From: Bacteroides propionicigenes
GTDB lineage: Bacteria; Bacteroidota; Bacteroidia; Bacteroidales; Bacteroidaceae
Assembly: GCF_018390535.1 (NCBI RefSeq)
Contig: NZ_JAHBBW010000015.1
Span: 1-64,000 of the forward strand
Length of the DNA stretch: 64,000 bases
Direction: 5' to 3'
This document shows, piece by piece, positions 63,409 through 64,000 of this stretch (position 1 is the first letter of the stretch; each line of letters opens with the position of its first letter). Made by a program: the position numbers and the translations under genes. Under the pieces are notes generated by a model. That model made no database searches. It was not told the origin of the DNA and worked only from the letters and a program-made list of their open reading frames with translations.

Positions 63409-64000
63409 TTATTTATTTTTCTTGAAAAGTTCTTTCAGGCAAATCGTTTTGTTGTTGATGAGCGGATGTGCCCAAAAACCGATGAATGTGATATAACCTG
63501 CGAATACCAGAATAATCAACATACCGGTGCGTAGTGAAGTTGCGTCTGCCAGCATACTGATAATCATCGGGCCACCGGCTCCGCCTACGATAGCGGAACA
63601 CAAGATACCCGCAAACGAACCGTGATGTTGCGATGCCGAGTTCAGGGCCAACGAGAATACAATGGAGTACATCATGGAAATGCTGAATCCGATAGCCGGG
63701 AAAGCAATGAGAGAAATCTCTTTATTTCCGAAGAGGGCGGTCAGCAATAAGATAATGGTTAATACTCCTGAAATTTGGAGCAAGCGCTTACTGTCAATCA
63801 GTTTCAATAATACCATACCTACCAGACAGCCTGCCGTCATCAGTCCCCAAAAGTAACTTACAGCTTGCGCACCTTCTGCCTGCGGGTTTACTCCGTGATA
63901 TTGTTCAAGGAATGTGCTCATGAAGATAGAGGTTCCTTGTTCCGTGCTCACATAACAGAAGATGCCGAGGAAAAACAGCCATACATATTTCTGTTTGAAT
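63409..64000 (-). CDS. MFS sugar permease, FucP/GluP-like (5' end outside the window)
   Basis: The gene runs off the right edge; 197 residues of the C-terminal part are present. The visible text contains at least five hydrophobic segments and the FHS-family motif YVSTEQGTS followed by FLEQYHG (helix 7 region of FucP/GluP-type permeases), then SIVFSLALN. No start codon is assigned; the GTG at 63949-63951 lies within a continuing frame. Hexose or fucose symport is the family function. It is followed by a strong terminator. Confidence 0.8.
   Translation of the reverse strand, partial: FKQKYVWLFFLGIFCYVSTEQGTSIFMSTFLEQYHGVNPQAEGAQAVSYFWGLMTAGCLVGMVLLKLIDSKRLLQISGVLTIILLLTALFGNKEISLIAFPAIGFSISMMYSIVFSLALNSASQHHGSFAGILCSAIVGGAGGPMIISMLADATSLRTGMLIILVFAGYITFIGFWAHPLINNKTICLKELFKKNK

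Overview
The window is a stretch of chromosome from a Bacteroides-type gut bacterium (phylum Bacteroidota, genus Bacteroides in the broad sense; I do not assign a species). The basis is the gene content (SusD-like lipoprotein, GH28 and GH109 enzymes, OmpA-like barrel, TlpA-type thioredoxin lipoprotein, RRM protein, Rex), the near absence of Shine-Dalgarno sites, and repeated matches to the Bacteroides promoter pattern TTTG-N19-TAnnTTTG. It is mostly core chromosome. I see no transposase, integrase, phage gene, cas gene or CRISPR array.

Layout. 1-140: the 3' part of a 5S rRNA and its terminator, the end of an rRNA operon. 250-4516: DUF177 protein, rpmF, fabH, era, der. 4637-6214 (minus): an Mla-type ABC ATPase and permease. 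6420-11967: lptB, a TPR sensor kinase and LuxR-type regulator pair, a small lipoprotein and an unusual FAS1/SusD-like lipoprotein. 12063-18637: RRM protein (minus), then tig, clpP, clpX, recQ. 18744-20219: guaB. 20397-28076: an envelope-biogenesis cluster of three SurA/PpiC-like proteins, an OstA/LptA-like protein and a small membrane protein, followed by mutL. 28185-30544: an OmpA-like protein, and trpS (minus). 30807-34538: a decayed gene, a leader with attenuator-like structure, and a large stand-alone carB. 35025-36569: HAD phosphatase, acetyltransferase, two tRNA-Val genes. 36728-41774: purB, a pseudouridine synthase with a long repetitive basic tail, asnS, and a DUF4488 protein. 42240-45228: rplM-rpsI-rpsB-tsf. 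45318-47645: SUI1-like factor (minus), rex, a FAH-family enzyme, ispF. 47686-51575 (minus): GH28 lipoprotein, an unrecognised protein with an ExoX-C-like segment, a porin, an HU-like protein. 51852-61236: mnmA, an S8 protease, xseA/xseB, ilvE, a metallo-beta-lactamase-fold protein, trmB, mrp and a GH109-type lipoprotein. 61371-64000 (minus): a thioredoxin-like protein and a sugar permease of the major facilitator superfamily that runs off the edge.

The most interesting non-gene signal is a set of four short intergenic arrays with a strict 22 or 23 bp period: 12590-12743 (7 units), 20290-20377 (4 units), 34767-34832 (3 units) and 51659-51727 (3 units). Each array has its own conserved core of about 11-15 bp alternating with a variable segment of about 7-13 bp, and each lies in front of a gene. 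They are not CRISPRs, and I know of no described element that fits. Other points to follow up are the leader of carB (a 38-codon ORF whose stop lies inside a terminator stem, behind a U-rich tract, as in pyrimidine attenuators), candidate autoregulatory leaders of rplM and rpsB, two copies of a palindromic MITE-like repeat, an FAS1/SusD-like fusion protein, and an Mrp protein without its usual CxxC motif.
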